A stretch of 64,000 nucleotides of DNA. Source: Lachnospiraceae bacterium (lineage in GTDB: Bacteria > Bacillota > Clostridia > Lachnospirales > Lachnospiraceae). The stretch is from the NCBI GenBank assembly GCA_910576125.1, contig CAJTHM010000001.1:248001-312000 (forward strand), given 5' to 3'. The notes beneath the pieces are model-generated. The model was given only the letters and a program-made list of their open reading frames with translations, ran no database searches and was not told the origin of the DNA. The stretch's first letter is position 1, and every line of letters begins with the position of its first letter. The translations under genes were made by a program, and so were the position numbers. Positions 8,903 to 17,206 of the stretch are shown here, piece after piece.

Positions 8903-10096
8903 TTAGAAAATTCTCCTGATTGCCAGAATATCTCTGTAAGCGGCATTGGAGACGATGATGCCTGTCGTGGAACTGGAAGCGTGCACAATCTGTCCTCCGC
9001 CGATATAAATCCCCACATGGCCGGAATAGCAGATGATATCGCCGGGCTGCGCATTCGCCAGACCGTCTACCGCATAGCCCTGTGTGCGGTCTGCCGCATC
9101 GTTATGAGGCAGGCTGACGCCGAAGTTCGCATAGACGCTCATCACGAAGCCGGAACAGTCCGTACCGTTCGTCAAGCTGCTGCCGCCATATACATAAGGA
9201 TTCCCTACGAACTGCAATCCGTACGATGCCACAGCCTGGCCCAGCTCGCTGCCGCCGCTAACGGCATATGTCACGTCCTCCTGTGGAGCCTGAGCATTCT
9301 GTGCCGCCTGTGCCGCCTGCGCTGCTGCCTGTGCCGCTTGGGCTGCCCGAGCCGCCTCCTGCGCTTTCCTGCGCTCCTCTTCCTCCTTGGCCAGACGTCT
9401 CTCTTCCTCTTCCTTGGACTCCGCCTGGACAAATTCACTGTGGAGCGATACATAATCAGCGGATACCCAGCCTTCGCCTTCCTCTATGTCTACCTTTACC
9501 CAGCCTTCGCCCTCTTCACGGACAAGCAGATCTGCGGTCTGGGGCACCATACCTATAACATTGCATTCCGTACTGGGCTCCTCCCGGACATACAGGGTCT
9601 CTGTGTTGACAGTGGCGATGCGCTTTCCTACCTGTCTGGCTATTTCCACAGCGGCTTCGCCGGTAACGCAGTATTCCCCTTTCACATAGCCTGTGACGCT
9701 GCCGGAATTAATCTGATACCAGCCATTCTCCTCTGAGATGAAAGTCCCTACGGAATTATCATAAAGTTTTCCCAGGATTTCACCCTCTTCGCTGGGCAAA
9801 CTCCTGACATTTACATAACTGTCTACCTGGGCGATTACCAGATTGCGGAACAAATCCTCCTCCGCAGGCTCTGCCTGCGGTACTTCGGAATCTGTCAGAT
9901 TAATGCTCTCTATAATAGACTCGATAGGCAGTGTAGAACTTTCCGCGGCCACATCTTCCAGCTTATTTCCATTTTCCAGCGCCAGGCTCACACCGCCGCC
10001 CGGCAGGGCAGATGCCTGTGCCGTCATGCCCATTCCTGTAAAAGCCATCGTCGCCGTCAACAAATACACTGCTGTTCTCTTCGTCTTATGTGCCAT
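8903..10096 (-). CDS. Secreted SH3b-SH3b-NlpC/P60 peptidoglycan hydrolase
   Basis: A 397-residue exported endopeptidase. The start is the ATG at 10096, which follows GAGAGGAGA and opens a clear signal peptide (MAHKTKR, hydrophobic core, AQASA). Two bacterial SH3 domains follow (about 85-147 with VNVRSLPSEEGEILG, and 160-222 with LYVREEPSTECNVIG). Then comes a Glu/Arg/Ala-rich coiled coil (about 228-275) and a C-terminal NlpC/P60 domain. The catalytic Cys is in NGTDCSGFV, with His in YSGHVGIYIG and QIVHASS. Such enzymes cut stem peptides, usually between D-Glu and the third residue, and act in daughter-cell separation or wall turnover. It is monocistronic, with its own promoter (10205-10233) and terminator (8861-8889). 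Confidence 0.93.
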   Translation of the reverse strand: MAHKTKRTAVYLLTATMAFTGMGMTAQASALPGGGVSLALENGNKLEDVAAESSTLPIESIIESINLTDSEVPQAEPAEEDLFRNLVIAQVDSYVNVRSLPSEEGEILGKLYDNSVGTFISEENGWYQINSGSVTGYVKGEYCVTGEAAVEIARQVGKRIATVNTETLYVREEPSTECNVIGMVPQTADLLVREEGEGWVKVDIEEGEGWVSADYVSLHSEFVQAESKEEEERRLAKEEEERRKAQEAARAAQAAQAAAQAAQAAQNAQAPQEDVTYAVSGGSELGQAVASYGLQFVGNPYVYGGSSLTNGTDCSGFVMSVYANFGVSLPHNDAADRTQGYAVDGLANAQPGDIICYSGHVGIYIGGGQIVHASSSTTGIIVSNAAYRDILAIRRIF

Positions 10097-10204
10097 TTTT
10101 ATCTCCTCTCCTAACCTGAAACTATGTATCGAAAAGCCGTTCTTCATTCTCAATCATTACGTCTTTATCTATAATTTATTACAGATTTATTACATCTTTT
10201 AATA

Positions 10205-10233
10205 AATATAGCACCTATTCTTAAATTTGTCAA
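10205..10233 (-). promoter_or_regulatory. Promoter of the SH3/NlpC-P60 gene
   Basis: Consensus -35 TTGACA (rc of 10228-10233), a 17-base spacer and -10 TATATT (rc of 10205-10210). It sits about 110 bases before the chosen ATG, leaving an AT-rich leader of roughly 100 bases. Confidence 0.85.
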
Positions 10234-10252
10234 GACGAAGAGAAAATTATCG

Positions 10253-10294
10253 AAATCCCGAAGAATGCCTATTTTACGCGCTTCTTCGGGATTT
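10253..10294 (-). terminator. Terminator downstream of trxB
   Basis: AAATCCCGAAGAA at 10253-10265 pairs with TTCTTCGGGATTT at 10282-10294, a 13-bp stem. It insulates trxB from the NlpC/P60 promoter just beyond it. The T-tract is short in the minus direction. Confidence 0.7.
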
Positions 10295-10342
10295 TTACAA
10301 TTTCTTTATTTTATTTTTCTTAAAGAAAACTAAAGAAATCCT

Positions 10343-11248
10343 TTACCTGCACCAGGCTCCGGCCGACACAGCGGCGTTGGCCCCGTCCGACACCGCCGTC
10401 ACAATCTGGCGTATGGGCTTTCTGCGCACATCCCCTGCCGCGAACAGTCCCGGTACATCCGTGGCACAGTCCTCCCCCGCCAGCACATAGCCGTTTTCAT
10501 CACAGGCCGCAAGCCCCTGTACCAGTTCTGTCTCCGGCCGGATGCCCACGGCCACGAACACACCTGCCACAGGCAGCAGAGAAACCTCACCCGTTTTACA
10601 GTCCTTCAGATTCACGCCCTCTACCGCGTCCTCCCCCAGAATTTCCTCCACCACATGGCTGTAGAGAATCTCCACATTGGGCAGACTTCCAAGCTCTTCC
10701 TGCAGCACCATGGCCCCTCGCAGCTCATCCCGCCTGTGAATCAGATATACTTTCTCGCAGGTCCTGGCCAGATAAATGGCATCCTCCAGGGCCACATCCC
10801 CGCCCCCTACCACAGCCACGGTCTTTCCCCGGAAAAAGGCGCCGTCGCAGGTAGCGCAGTAGGACACGCCTCTTCCGCTCAGCTTTTCCTCTCCCGGCAC
10901 CTCCAGCAGGGCATGGACTGCCCCCGTGGCCAGAATCACGGTTTTGGCCTCCAGTTCTCCGCCATCTGTGCGCACCAGCTTGCTGTCGCCCATATCTTCC
11001 AGGGAAAGCGCTGTCGTCTCCTGAAATTCCACCCCCAGCTTATCCGCATGCTCCCTGAATCTGGTTCCCATGTCAAAGCCGTCCATCCCCGGCATCCCCA
11101 GGTAATTGTCCACTTCATAAGTATTCAGCACTTGTCCTCCGCTCATGGGATTCTTTTCCAGCACCAGCAGGTTCAGTCCCGCCCGCTTTCCGTATACGGC
11201 AGCCGATAGGCCGGCGGGGCCGGAACCGATAATAATCAAATCGTACAT
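10343..11248 (-). CDS. trxB: Thioredoxin-disulfide reductase
   Basis: A 301-residue low-molecular-weight thioredoxin reductase. It transfers electrons from NADPH through FAD and a redox-active disulfide to thioredoxin in the cytosol. Visible are the FAD-binding GSGPAG near residue 10, the redox motif YCATCDGAFF near 130, the NADPH-binding GGGDVALEDA directly after it, and the C-terminal FAD motif GLFAAGDVRRKP. The frame is open 63 codons further upstream, but the ATG at 11248 has GGAGAAAAAG in front and opens with the conserved MYDLIIIGSGP. Transcription probably starts from 11324-11352. No thioredoxin gene is next to it, although the exported TlpA-type thiol protein at 17.2 kb may depend on the same thiol pool. 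Confidence 0.95.
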   Translation of the reverse strand: MYDLIIIGSGPAGLSAAVYGKRAGLNLLVLEKNPMSGGQVLNTYEVDNYLGMPGMDGFDMGTRFREHADKLGVEFQETTALSLEDMGDSKLVRTDGGELEAKTVILATGAVHALLEVPGEEKLSGRGVSYCATCDGAFFRGKTVAVVGGGDVALEDAIYLARTCEKVYLIHRRDELRGAMVLQEELGSLPNVEILYSHVVEEILGEDAVEGVNLKDCKTGEVSLLPVAGVFVAVGIRPETELVQGLAACDENGYVLAGEDCATDVPGLFAAGDVRRKPIRQIVTAVSDGANAAVSAGAWCR

Positions 11249-11323
11249 ATCTTTTTCTCCATTTCCTCTGTCAAAATAGCCTCTCCTTAACCAGCCCTGT
11301 GCGGCATGTGGGCCACAAATGAA

Positions 11324-11352
11324 ATTATAGGCTCTTCTCCCGCTTTTTACAA
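11324..11352 (-). promoter_or_regulatory. Promoter of trxB
   Basis: On the minus strand TTGTAA (rc of 11347-11352), a 17-base spacer and a perfect TATAAT (rc of 11324-11329), about 70 bases upstream of the trxB ATG. Confidence 0.7.
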
Positions 11353-11422
11353 GCCCTCCGCACAAATCTTTCGCACACCATCTTTGTCCTTCTGCTTTAT
11401 TGACTTTCTCCCTCCGCCTTGT

Positions 11423-11522
11423 TATACTACATAACACCGGAATTCACCATACCGCATTGGTTCAGCGTATATGGCTGGCGTTACGCAGTCAGGTTACCCG
11501 GAAATTTTACTGTTAAGCAGTA
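11423..11522 (+). repeat. 100-bp dispersed element, copy A
   Basis: This copy matches, at about 80% by eye, the reverse complement of 22653-22752 over its whole 100 bases. The last 49 bases also match 56198-56247. The ends are imperfect inverted repeats (TATACTACATAACA at the left, TATACTGCTTAACAGT reading in from the right). It lies between trxB and the SDR gene and ends within TATAAT (11521-11526), a possible -10 for the downstream gene. No coding frame is inside, so it looks like a MITE-like or REP-like element. Confidence 0.7.
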
Positions 11523-11568
11523 TAATATATAGATGCAAAAAGAGAAAACCGGCACAGAGGAGAATATC

Positions 11569-12306
11569 ATGTACACGAATCGCCAGAATAAAACCGCCCT
11601 GATCACCGGGGCCTCCAGAGGTATCGGCAAAGCCACGGCGGAGCTCTTTGCGGAAAACGGCTACGACTTAGTGCTTACCTGCCATCATTCCATGGAGGCT
11701 TTGGAAGAGCTTGCCCGACAGCTGCATTCCGCTTACGGCACCTCCTGCAGGGCAGTACAGGCAGATGCCGGCAGTGAACAGGATGTGGGAAAACTGTTTG
11801 CAGGCCTCCGCTCTCTGGACGTGCTGGTGAACAATGCCGGCATGGCGCATTTGGGCCTGCTCTCGGACATGACCTCCGCCCAGTGGCACAAAGTCCTGGC
11901 GGTGAACCTGGACTCCTGTTTCTATACCTGCCGGGCGGCCATCCCCCTGATGCTGCAGCGGCACGCGGGCAGAATCATCAACATCTCCTCTGTCTGGGGC
12001 ACCCGGGGCGCCTCCATGGAGGTGGCCTATTCCGCGTCAAAGGGAGGCATGAACGCTTTCACCAAAGCCCTGGCCAAGGAACTTGCTCCCAGCAATATCC
12101 AGGTCAACGCCATCGCCTGCGGCGTCATCGACACTGCCATGAACAGCACCTTGTCCGCGGAGGATTTGGAAACATTAAGGGAAGAAATCCCAGCCGACAG
12201 GCTGGGAAGCCCGTTGGAAGTAGCCCGGCTGGCCCTCCAGCTGGCCGAGGCTCCCGCCTATCTGACAGGACAGATTATAACAATAGACGGCGGATGGTAC
12301 ACCTGA
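11569..12306 (+). CDS. SDR-family oxidoreductase, YmfI/FabG-like
   Basis: A 245-residue short-chain dehydrogenase with the NAD(P)-binding GASRGIGKA near residue 15, NNAG near 88 and the Ser-Tyr-Lys catalytic set (ISSVWG... YSASKGG). The segment around VWGTRGASMEVAYSASKGG, KALAKELAPSNIQVNAIACGVIDT and ITIDGGWYT resembles B. subtilis YmfI, the reductase acting on the 5-aminopentanol modification of elongation factor P, more than the fatty-acid FabG. A general 3-oxoacyl reductase role cannot be excluded. The ATG at 11569 follows AGAGGAGA, so it is chosen over an earlier in-frame ATG. It stands alone on the plus strand. The true fabG of fatty-acid synthesis is at 55.4-56.2 kb. Confidence 0.85.
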   Translation: MYTNRQNKTALITGASRGIGKATAELFAENGYDLVLTCHHSMEALEELARQLHSAYGTSCRAVQADAGSEQDVGKLFAGLRSLDVLVNNAGMAHLGLLSDMTSAQWHKVLAVNLDSCFYTCRAAIPLMLQRHAGRIINISSVWGTRGASMEVAYSASKGGMNAFTKALAKELAPSNIQVNAIACGVIDTAMNSTLSAEDLETLREEIPADRLGSPLEVARLALQLAEAPAYLTGQIITIDGGWYT

Positions 12307-12315
12307 TCCGCCGTC
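12286..12315. terminator. Possible terminator hairpin between converging genes
   Basis: GACGGCGGAT at 12286-12295 and ATCCGCCGTC at 12306-12315 form a 10-bp stem across the SDR stop codon, between two genes that converge. T-tracts are weak on both sides. Confidence 0.4.
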
Positions 12316-12322
12316 TGTTGCG

Positions 12323-12589
12323 TTAAAACATGCTTTCCCGCTCTTCCTCGTACACTTCCCGCACATCCGTGCCGGGCGCCAGGGAGTCTACGATTTCCTG
12401 CATCTTTTCTTTCGTCCCGGCGTCCTTGCAGCGCAGGATGACTTCCTCTTTCTGCGCCTCCGTCAGGTCCGCATAGCCCTTCATGGCCGCATCATTCATG
12501 GCCAGCGGCATCCCGAAGCCTACCGGCAGCTGCCCGGCTGTCGAAACGCCATAAGGCATGCCCACTCCTCCTAAGCCGTTCATATCCAT
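12323..12589 (-). CDS. Small protein of unknown function
   Basis: An 88-residue frame beginning MDMNGLGGVGMPYGVS. The first half is rich in Gly, Met and Pro. The second is helical and acidic (LTEAQKEEVILRCKDAGTKEKMQEIVDSL...DVREVYEEE). A purine-rich AAGGAGTG lies about 11 bases before the ATG. No family is recognised. The helical C-terminal half recalls short three-helix proteins found in Lachnospiraceae, but this is an impression. It lies about 100 bases downstream of the TPR-DUF4037-DUF4125 gene on the same strand and may be co-transcribed. Confidence 0.5.
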   Translation of the reverse strand: MDMNGLGGVGMPYGVSTAGQLPVGFGMPLAMNDAAMKGYADLTEAQKEEVILRCKDAGTKEKMQEIVDSLAPGTDVREVYEEERESMF

Positions 12590-12691
12590 CTTACCATACA
12601 CTCCTTTCCTGTTTCCATTATACAGAGTGTGCAGTTTTTCGACATTTATGTGGACATGCAGAATCTCCCAGATGCTGTCTTCCAAAAATAT

Positions 12692-15049
12692 TTATTTTTG
12701 CCAGGCCTGTTCCAGCTTGCGCTCCGCGTCCTCCACATCCGCGTAGCCGTACATTTTTACACTTAATTCCATGATATCCCGGGTCAGGTTCTTCCCGGAG
12801 CGGGCATATCCCACTACATATCTGCCGTACAGTTCCAACATCTTGTCCGAGTAAGTCCCCAGTTCTCCTCTCAGATAAGTCTCGTAGGAAGTGTCCTCGC
12901 TGTTGTCCTCATAGGTATGGATATTTCTGGCATTGCCCGCAAGTTCCGGGTACTCTTCCGAAAATTTCTCCATCCATCCCACCTGGAAACGGACAATCTG
13001 TTCTATGATTTCTTTCTTCTCCAGGGTCAGCTCCGGGAAATAGGACTTGATCTCCTCATATTTTTCCGGCGCAGTGCTCTCCATCATCCTTCCGTATTTT
13101 TCCTCGATCAGGTTATGCCCTCTGCGGTACTCCCTGTAGAAATCGTAGAGATACTGTATCAGCATAGGCTTGTTCCAGGTCAGGTACTGGCTCTTTCTCA
13201 TAATGGAAAAAGTGGCCCAGTCGTTCTGGCAGCTGGCTCTGCCGCCCTCGTTCTTCACCTTGTCAAATGCTTCGAACTCCAGCTTTGCGATTTCCTCCAC
13301 CAGAGCCTCTTTCTCTTTCACGGACAGGGACGCCTTGTATACCAGCTCCTGGCTGTGAGCGTCCAGATAGCTGTCCGTATCGCTGATAAAGCCTGCCCGG
13401 TACATCTCCGCTGCGAAATAGGATGCCACACGCTCAATCTTTCTCTCAATGGGTTCCTCTTCCCGGGCATTCTTCATGACGCCGCTTCCTGCCAGCCTGC
13501 TTGAAATATCCAGGAGCATGCTTCCCATTTCCCCGCCCTGCTCCAATGATACCAGGCTCTGATAGAGCCATTTGTCATGTGGCGGATATTTCCTCTCGAT
13601 ATAGTGCTGCAGCTTCATGGCTTCCTTGAGACCGTCCCACACCATCATCTGGGCTGTGAGGATATCCCCTCTGCGCAGCATCCTGGGGTAATTGTACTGG
13701 GCCGTCTGGGAAAACCTGGCCGCGCTCTCCGCCAGCTTCAGGTAGAGGATATCCTCAGGATAGCCCTCTTTCAGCCTGTCCCTGAATGCCGTGAAGATGC
13801 CCTCGTCATCCCGGAATACCTCTCCGTTCACCGCAGCAGCCAGGCCCGCATCGCTTACGCTCCGCCAGTCGATTTCCCCATAGCCTGCCGCGTCCACCAG
13901 CCCTTTATAAAATTCCGATATCCTGATTACGCCCCTCCGGTTGCGCCCATTGACCCGGGAAGCGCGCTTATAGCCTCCGAATTCCTCAGGCAGGCTCTCA
14001 TAGGCCCGCTGCAGCTCCTCCCCGATTTCCTCATAGGTCTCGTCCGTCACCCACATGCAGAAATCCGGACCCCAGTCGTGATCCCTGGAGGCCGTATCGT
14101 CGTAACCGAAGCAATCGGAGCCCCTGCCCGCAAGACCCACCGCAATCTTTCCGGCATAAGCAGAAAAGCGCTCTTCTATCATCTGCCTGCCGCAGCTTTC
14201 ATAGTACTGCCTGGCCAGCGCAAGGCCTGCTCCCTGCTCCTCTTTCACCAGTGCCCTTTCACAGGCGGCGGCATTCTCCTGAAGCCTGCGGTAATATTCA
14301 TTCCTGCCCAGATTCCTCTCCACGGCCTCCATGCCCCTCTGATAATACTCCAGGGCCTTTTTGAAATCTTTCCCGTAAAAACTGTAGGCGCCCAGCGTGG
14401 CCAGGGCCGCGGCGTAATGACTGTCCGCCACCTTTTCCCGCTCGAATATCTCTACGGATTTCAGCGCATACTCTCGCGCTTCTTCGTTCTGCTGCAGCTG
14501 CATGCAGGTGCTGGCCAGATTGGCATAGGTGACGGCCATCTCGTAGGCCTCTCCTCTCCCCGAAACGATTGCCAGAGCCTCCTGCAGTTTTTCCTTTGCG
14601 GTGGCAAAATCCCCCGTCTCCTGATACAGTAAAGCGATATTATTCTTCAGACCAGCCATGAGCATGCTGTCCGGTTCTAGCTGACTGTCGTAAATTTCCT
14701 GTACCTGTGCGTAGTATTCCTTTGATTCCTCAAGCCTGCCGCAGGCGCGGTAGGCAGTGGCCACGTTCAGCAGCGTAGTGGCATAAGGGACCGTTCCCTC
14801 CAGCCCTATGGCTTTCGCATACTCTATGGCTTCCGAAGCCATCTGATAGACCTTTTCCCTCTGGCTGGTCTCGCGGTAGTACCCCAACAGCTCGTTTTGA
14901 AGCTGCAGGCGGGCACCGTCGTCCTTTAGTCTGATTGCCTCTTCCACAGCACGCAGCATGAGCTGCTCCGCTTCCTCTCCCTTATTCTCCTCATAAAGTG
15001 CATCCACCTGTGCCAAAATCTGATCCATATCCAATTGTTCGTTTTCCAT
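12692..15049 (-). CDS. TPR - DUF4037 - DUF4125 protein
   Basis: A 785-residue cytoplasmic protein with three parts. Residues about 1-275 are tetratricopeptide repeats (for example AVTYANLASTCMQLQQNEEAREYALKSVEIFE). The middle (about 285-540) has GLAGRGSDCFGYDDTASRDHDWGPDF, the signature of DUF4037, which resembles a nucleotidyltransferase fold with clustered Asp residues. The last third (about 560-785) has EFEAFDKVKNEGGRASCQNDWATFSIMR in DUF4125 fashion. The start at ATG 15049 follows GGAAG. DUF4037 and DUF4125 proteins often occur next to each other in gut Clostridia; here they are one polypeptide. The substrate is unknown, and the acidic SRDHDWG motif suggests metal-dependent nucleotide chemistry. 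Confidence 0.8.
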   Translation of the reverse strand: MENEQLDMDQILAQVDALYEENKGEEAEQLMLRAVEEAIRLKDDGARLQLQNELLGYYRETSQREKVYQMASEAIEYAKAIGLEGTVPYATTLLNVATAYRACGRLEESKEYYAQVQEIYDSQLEPDSMLMAGLKNNIALLYQETGDFATAKEKLQEALAIVSGRGEAYEMAVTYANLASTCMQLQQNEEAREYALKSVEIFEREKVADSHYAAALATLGAYSFYGKDFKKALEYYQRGMEAVERNLGRNEYYRRLQENAAACERALVKEEQGAGLALARQYYESCGRQMIEERFSAYAGKIAVGLAGRGSDCFGYDDTASRDHDWGPDFCMWVTDETYEEIGEELQRAYESLPEEFGGYKRASRVNGRNRRGVIRISEFYKGLVDAAGYGEIDWRSVSDAGLAAAVNGEVFRDDEGIFTAFRDRLKEGYPEDILYLKLAESAARFSQTAQYNYPRMLRRGDILTAQMMVWDGLKEAMKLQHYIERKYPPHDKWLYQSLVSLEQGGEMGSMLLDISSRLAGSGVMKNAREEEPIERKIERVASYFAAEMYRAGFISDTDSYLDAHSQELVYKASLSVKEKEALVEEIAKLEFEAFDKVKNEGGRASCQNDWATFSIMRKSQYLTWNKPMLIQYLYDFYREYRRGHNLIEEKYGRMMESTAPEKYEEIKSYFPELTLEKKEIIEQIVRFQVGWMEKFSEEYPELAGNARNIHTYEDNSEDTSYETYLRGELGTYSDKMLELYGRYVVGYARSGKNLTRDIMELSVKMYGYADVEDAERKLEQAWQK

Positions 15050-15175
15050 CCGCTTTCTTCCCTCCAATCCATACATCCGCTGAATCCGTGCTTTCAGACA
15101 CCTTCGTGTCATCTCCATCATACTCCCAGAAGCAGATTCCTGTCAATCACTGTCCGCTTCCTTCCATCCCTCTTT

Positions 15176-15730
15176 CTATGTCTCGGCATGCCTTTTCCCC
15201 CGCGCCGGCGCGGACACCAGCGCACAGGCAGCGCAGCCGCACCCGATCCCGCTGATGACGCCGAACAGCACATCCGTAGGGTAATGCACGCCCAGATACA
15301 GCCGCGATATGCCAATCAGGCCCGCCAGCATCAGCGCCGGGATTCCGAAGCGCCTCGGCAGTCTGCGGAACAGGACCCACGCCGCAGCGAAGGAACTGGC
15401 GGTGTGCCCGGAGGGAAAAGAGTAGTCCCTGGGCTTCCCGATCAGCGGGACAAGGCCCGCTATCGCTTCATATGGCCTAATCCTCCCCACTATATTTTTT
15501 AAGACCATGTTGTTGATCAGCAAAGACACCAGCAGGGCAACGGCACACATCAGGGCAGTCTTCCTGGTCTTTCTCGAAGCCGACATGCCCAGAGATATGA
15601 GAATCCATACCACGGCGGCGTTCCCCAGCACCGTGACAGCGGCAAAAAGAGGGGTCAGCACGGGATTCCTGATTGTTTCCTGAATAAAGAGCAGTATGCC
15701 GGCATCCAGATTTATAATCCAATCCATCAT
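15176..15730 (-). CDS. PAP2-family phosphatase
   Basis: A 184-residue membrane phosphatase with five or six hydrophobic segments. The family's three motifs are recognisable: KNIVGRIRPY (a variant of KX6RP), PSGHTASSFAAAW, and SRLYLGVHYPTDVLFG with the catalytic His. Members remove phosphate from undecaprenyl pyrophosphate, phosphatidic acid or phosphatidylglycerophosphate on the outer face of the membrane. The chosen ATG at 15730 is spaced 8 bases from GGAAAGG; the frame also allows an earlier GTG. Which lipid is hydrolysed cannot be told from the sequence. It is separated from its neighbours by more than 100 bases on both sides and appears to be a single gene. Confidence 0.88.
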   Translation of the reverse strand: MMDWIINLDAGILLFIQETIRNPVLTPLFAAVTVLGNAAVVWILISLGMSASRKTRKTALMCAVALLVSLLINNMVLKNIVGRIRPYEAIAGLVPLIGKPRDYSFPSGHTASSFAAAWVLFRRLPRRFGIPALMLAGLIGISRLYLGVHYPTDVLFGVISGIGCGCAACALVSAPARGKRHAET

Positions 15731-15793
15731 TTTACGCACCTTTCCTGATGATTCAAAATCATGCTGAAAATTATTTCTAAGCTGCGAAACAGG

Positions 15794-15846
15794 TAAAACA
15801 AAACGGCATCATATGCTTTAGTGGCCTTACCGCGCATATGACGCCG
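15794..15846 (-). terminator. Terminator of the redox operon
   Basis: CGGCATCATATGC at 15804-15816 and GCATATGACGCCG at 15834-15846 pair over 13 positions with one mismatch. On the minus strand this is followed by TTTTGTTTT. It ends the tlpA to 74-residue-protein operon. Confidence 0.75.
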
Positions 15847-15883
15847 CTTTCTTCCGCACAGCTTTTACTGTCTTTTTATGATT

Positions 15884-16108
15884 TTATTTCTTGAAAAGGC
15901 CCTTCAGAGCATCCGCTGAATCCGAAAGCTTGTCAGCGGTCAGCTTTGCCTTTACGTCTTTCACCACCTGTTCTATGACATCATCCGGCAAATCGATGCC
16001 CGGGACGCTCTCCAGCGCCTTTACCGGATCTTTCCGGAACTGTTCCTGAAGCTGCTTGTCTTTGGTGATTTTGTCTACTGCTTTCGCAATCTGTTCTTTT
16101 ACATCCAT
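15884..16108 (-). CDS. Conserved-looking 74-residue helical protein
   Basis: A small, highly charged protein (MDVKEQIAKAVDKITKDKQ... LKGLFKK). The central segment DPVKALESVPGIDLPDDVIEQVV has the style of small Nif11-like helix bundles, in which a short helix hairpin is followed by a hydrophobic ID-LP-D motif. There are no cysteines or membrane segments. Its ATG lies three bases after the stop of the ferredoxin-type membrane protein, so it is the last gene of the tlpA operon. Function is unknown. It could be an accessory of the redox module, or simply a passenger in the transcript. Confidence 0.6.
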   Translation of the reverse strand: MDVKEQIAKAVDKITKDKQLQEQFRKDPVKALESVPGIDLPDDVIEQVVKDVKAKLTADKLSDSADALKGLFKK

Positions 16109-16110
16109 TT

Positions 16111-17007
16111 TCAGTTCCCCGCTTTTTGTTTATCGCTTTTCAGTTTCTCTTTTATTATATCAGCTTTGGGAGAATTTGTAAAGGAACGGAAACCAAGACA
16201 TTTCTCCGGGCAGGCAGCCACACACTTGCCGCAGCGGATGCATTCAGGGGAGCGCGAAATCTCATGGGGAGCCAGGTCCACAGGGCAGGCTTTTTTGCAT
16301 GCCATGCAGGAAGTACAGCGCTCTTCCTCCCAGCGCACCTGCACCAGGCTGAACCGGTTGAACCAGCCATAGATGGCTCCCAGCGGGCACAGATACTGGC
16401 AAAAAGGGCGGTAGACTTTCACGGAGAGCAGCAGGAGAAAAACCAGGAGGCCCAGCTTCCAGAAAAACAGCCCCCCTATCTGCTCCTGCAGCCCCTTATT
16501 GGAGGCGAGCAGCGGCAGCGCCCCGAACAAAGTGCCGGAGGGACATAAAAACTTGCAGAAAGCCGGCACCTTGGCAAATCCACTGAACAAAAAAACGGAG
16601 CCGATGCCCACAAGGCAAATCAGCACAAGGTATTTTCCGTACTTCAGAATATGATGGAAAGGCAGCCTCTTCCTTTTGCGGAATACGGGAATCCTGTGCA
16701 GAAGATCCTGCACCAGCCCAAAGGGACAGAGCCATCCGCAGATGAAACGCCCGAAAACGCTTCCGAAGATAAAAAAGAAGCCCAAAGCCCCAAAAGGAAT
16801 CCGGAAGCCCTGCCGATTCAGCAGAGCCTGCAGGGCCCCCAGCGGACAGGAAGCCAGCGCCCCCGGACAGGAATAGCAGTTCAGTCCCGGCACACAGGCA
16901 TACTTCAGATTCCCCTGATAGATTTTTCCACGCAGAAAGCCGTATGCATATCCATTCGTAAAAACGGTAAAAATAATTTGGACAGCCGTTCTCAGTCTCT
17001 TCATCAT
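16111..17007 (-). CDS. Membrane 4Fe-4S ferredoxin-type protein (NapH/YccM/CcoG-like)
   Basis: A 298-residue polytopic membrane protein. It has an N-terminal cysteine-rich loop (CVPGLNCYSCPGALASCPLGALQ), FICGWLCPFGLVQD, FCKFLCPSGTLFG and FCQYLCPLGAIYG motifs between membrane helices, and a C-terminal bacterial ferredoxin domain with two CxxCxxCxxxCP clusters (CTSCMACKKACP and CIRCGKCVAACP). These are features of NapH/YccM-type electron-transfer proteins. Together with the upstream CXXC peptide and TlpA-type protein it probably forms a route bringing reducing equivalents across the membrane. It follows the CXXC gene by one base and precedes the 74-residue gene by two. Confidence 0.88.
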   Translation of the reverse strand: MMKRLRTAVQIIFTVFTNGYAYGFLRGKIYQGNLKYACVPGLNCYSCPGALASCPLGALQALLNRQGFRIPFGALGFFFIFGSVFGRFICGWLCPFGLVQDLLHRIPVFRKRKRLPFHHILKYGKYLVLICLVGIGSVFLFSGFAKVPAFCKFLCPSGTLFGALPLLASNKGLQEQIGGLFFWKLGLLVFLLLLSVKVYRPFCQYLCPLGAIYGWFNRFSLVQVRWEEERCTSCMACKKACPVDLAPHEISRSPECIRCGKCVAACPEKCLGFRSFTNSPKADIIKEKLKSDKQKAGN

Positions 17008-17008
17008 C

Positions 17009-17206
17009 CTACCCTATCCCTATACATTCCATACAAATCATCACCGCTTTTCGCCAGATATCGGCAAGTTCTCCCCTGGCGGCGCCTGCCCAGAGGAACA
17101 GCGCTCCGGCCAGCAGCCCCGGGATCCATGCGCGGTCTGTGCATTTCCACTGGTCTTTTGCCCCCCTGCGGCCATTCCGGTTCCTACATGTCTTCCAGAA
17201 ATCCAT
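17009..17206 (-). CDS. CD1871A-type short CXXC-motif membrane protein
   Basis: A 65-residue protein with one membrane segment (WIPGLLAGALFLWAGAARGELADIW) and the C-terminal signature KAVMICMECIGIG. This recalls short Clostridia peptides ending in CxECIGIG that occur between tlpA and a membrane ferredoxin gene. The start at 17206 lies inside the end of tlpA (23-base overlap) but has the Shine-Dalgarno GGAG seven bases upstream, supporting translational coupling. The CMEC pair is the probable redox-active or metal-binding site. The N-terminal 20 residues are basic and lie on the cytoplasmic side. Its exact role in electron transfer is not established. Confidence 0.75.
   Translation of the reverse strand: MDFWKTCRNRNGRRGAKDQWKCTDRAWIPGLLAGALFLWAGAARGELADIWRKAVMICMECIGIG

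Noticed and set aside
13577..14632. 351-residue plus-strand frame opposite the DUF4037/4125 gene
   Set aside because: The minus-strand protein has clear domain motifs; the plus frame does not and lacks a ribosome site.
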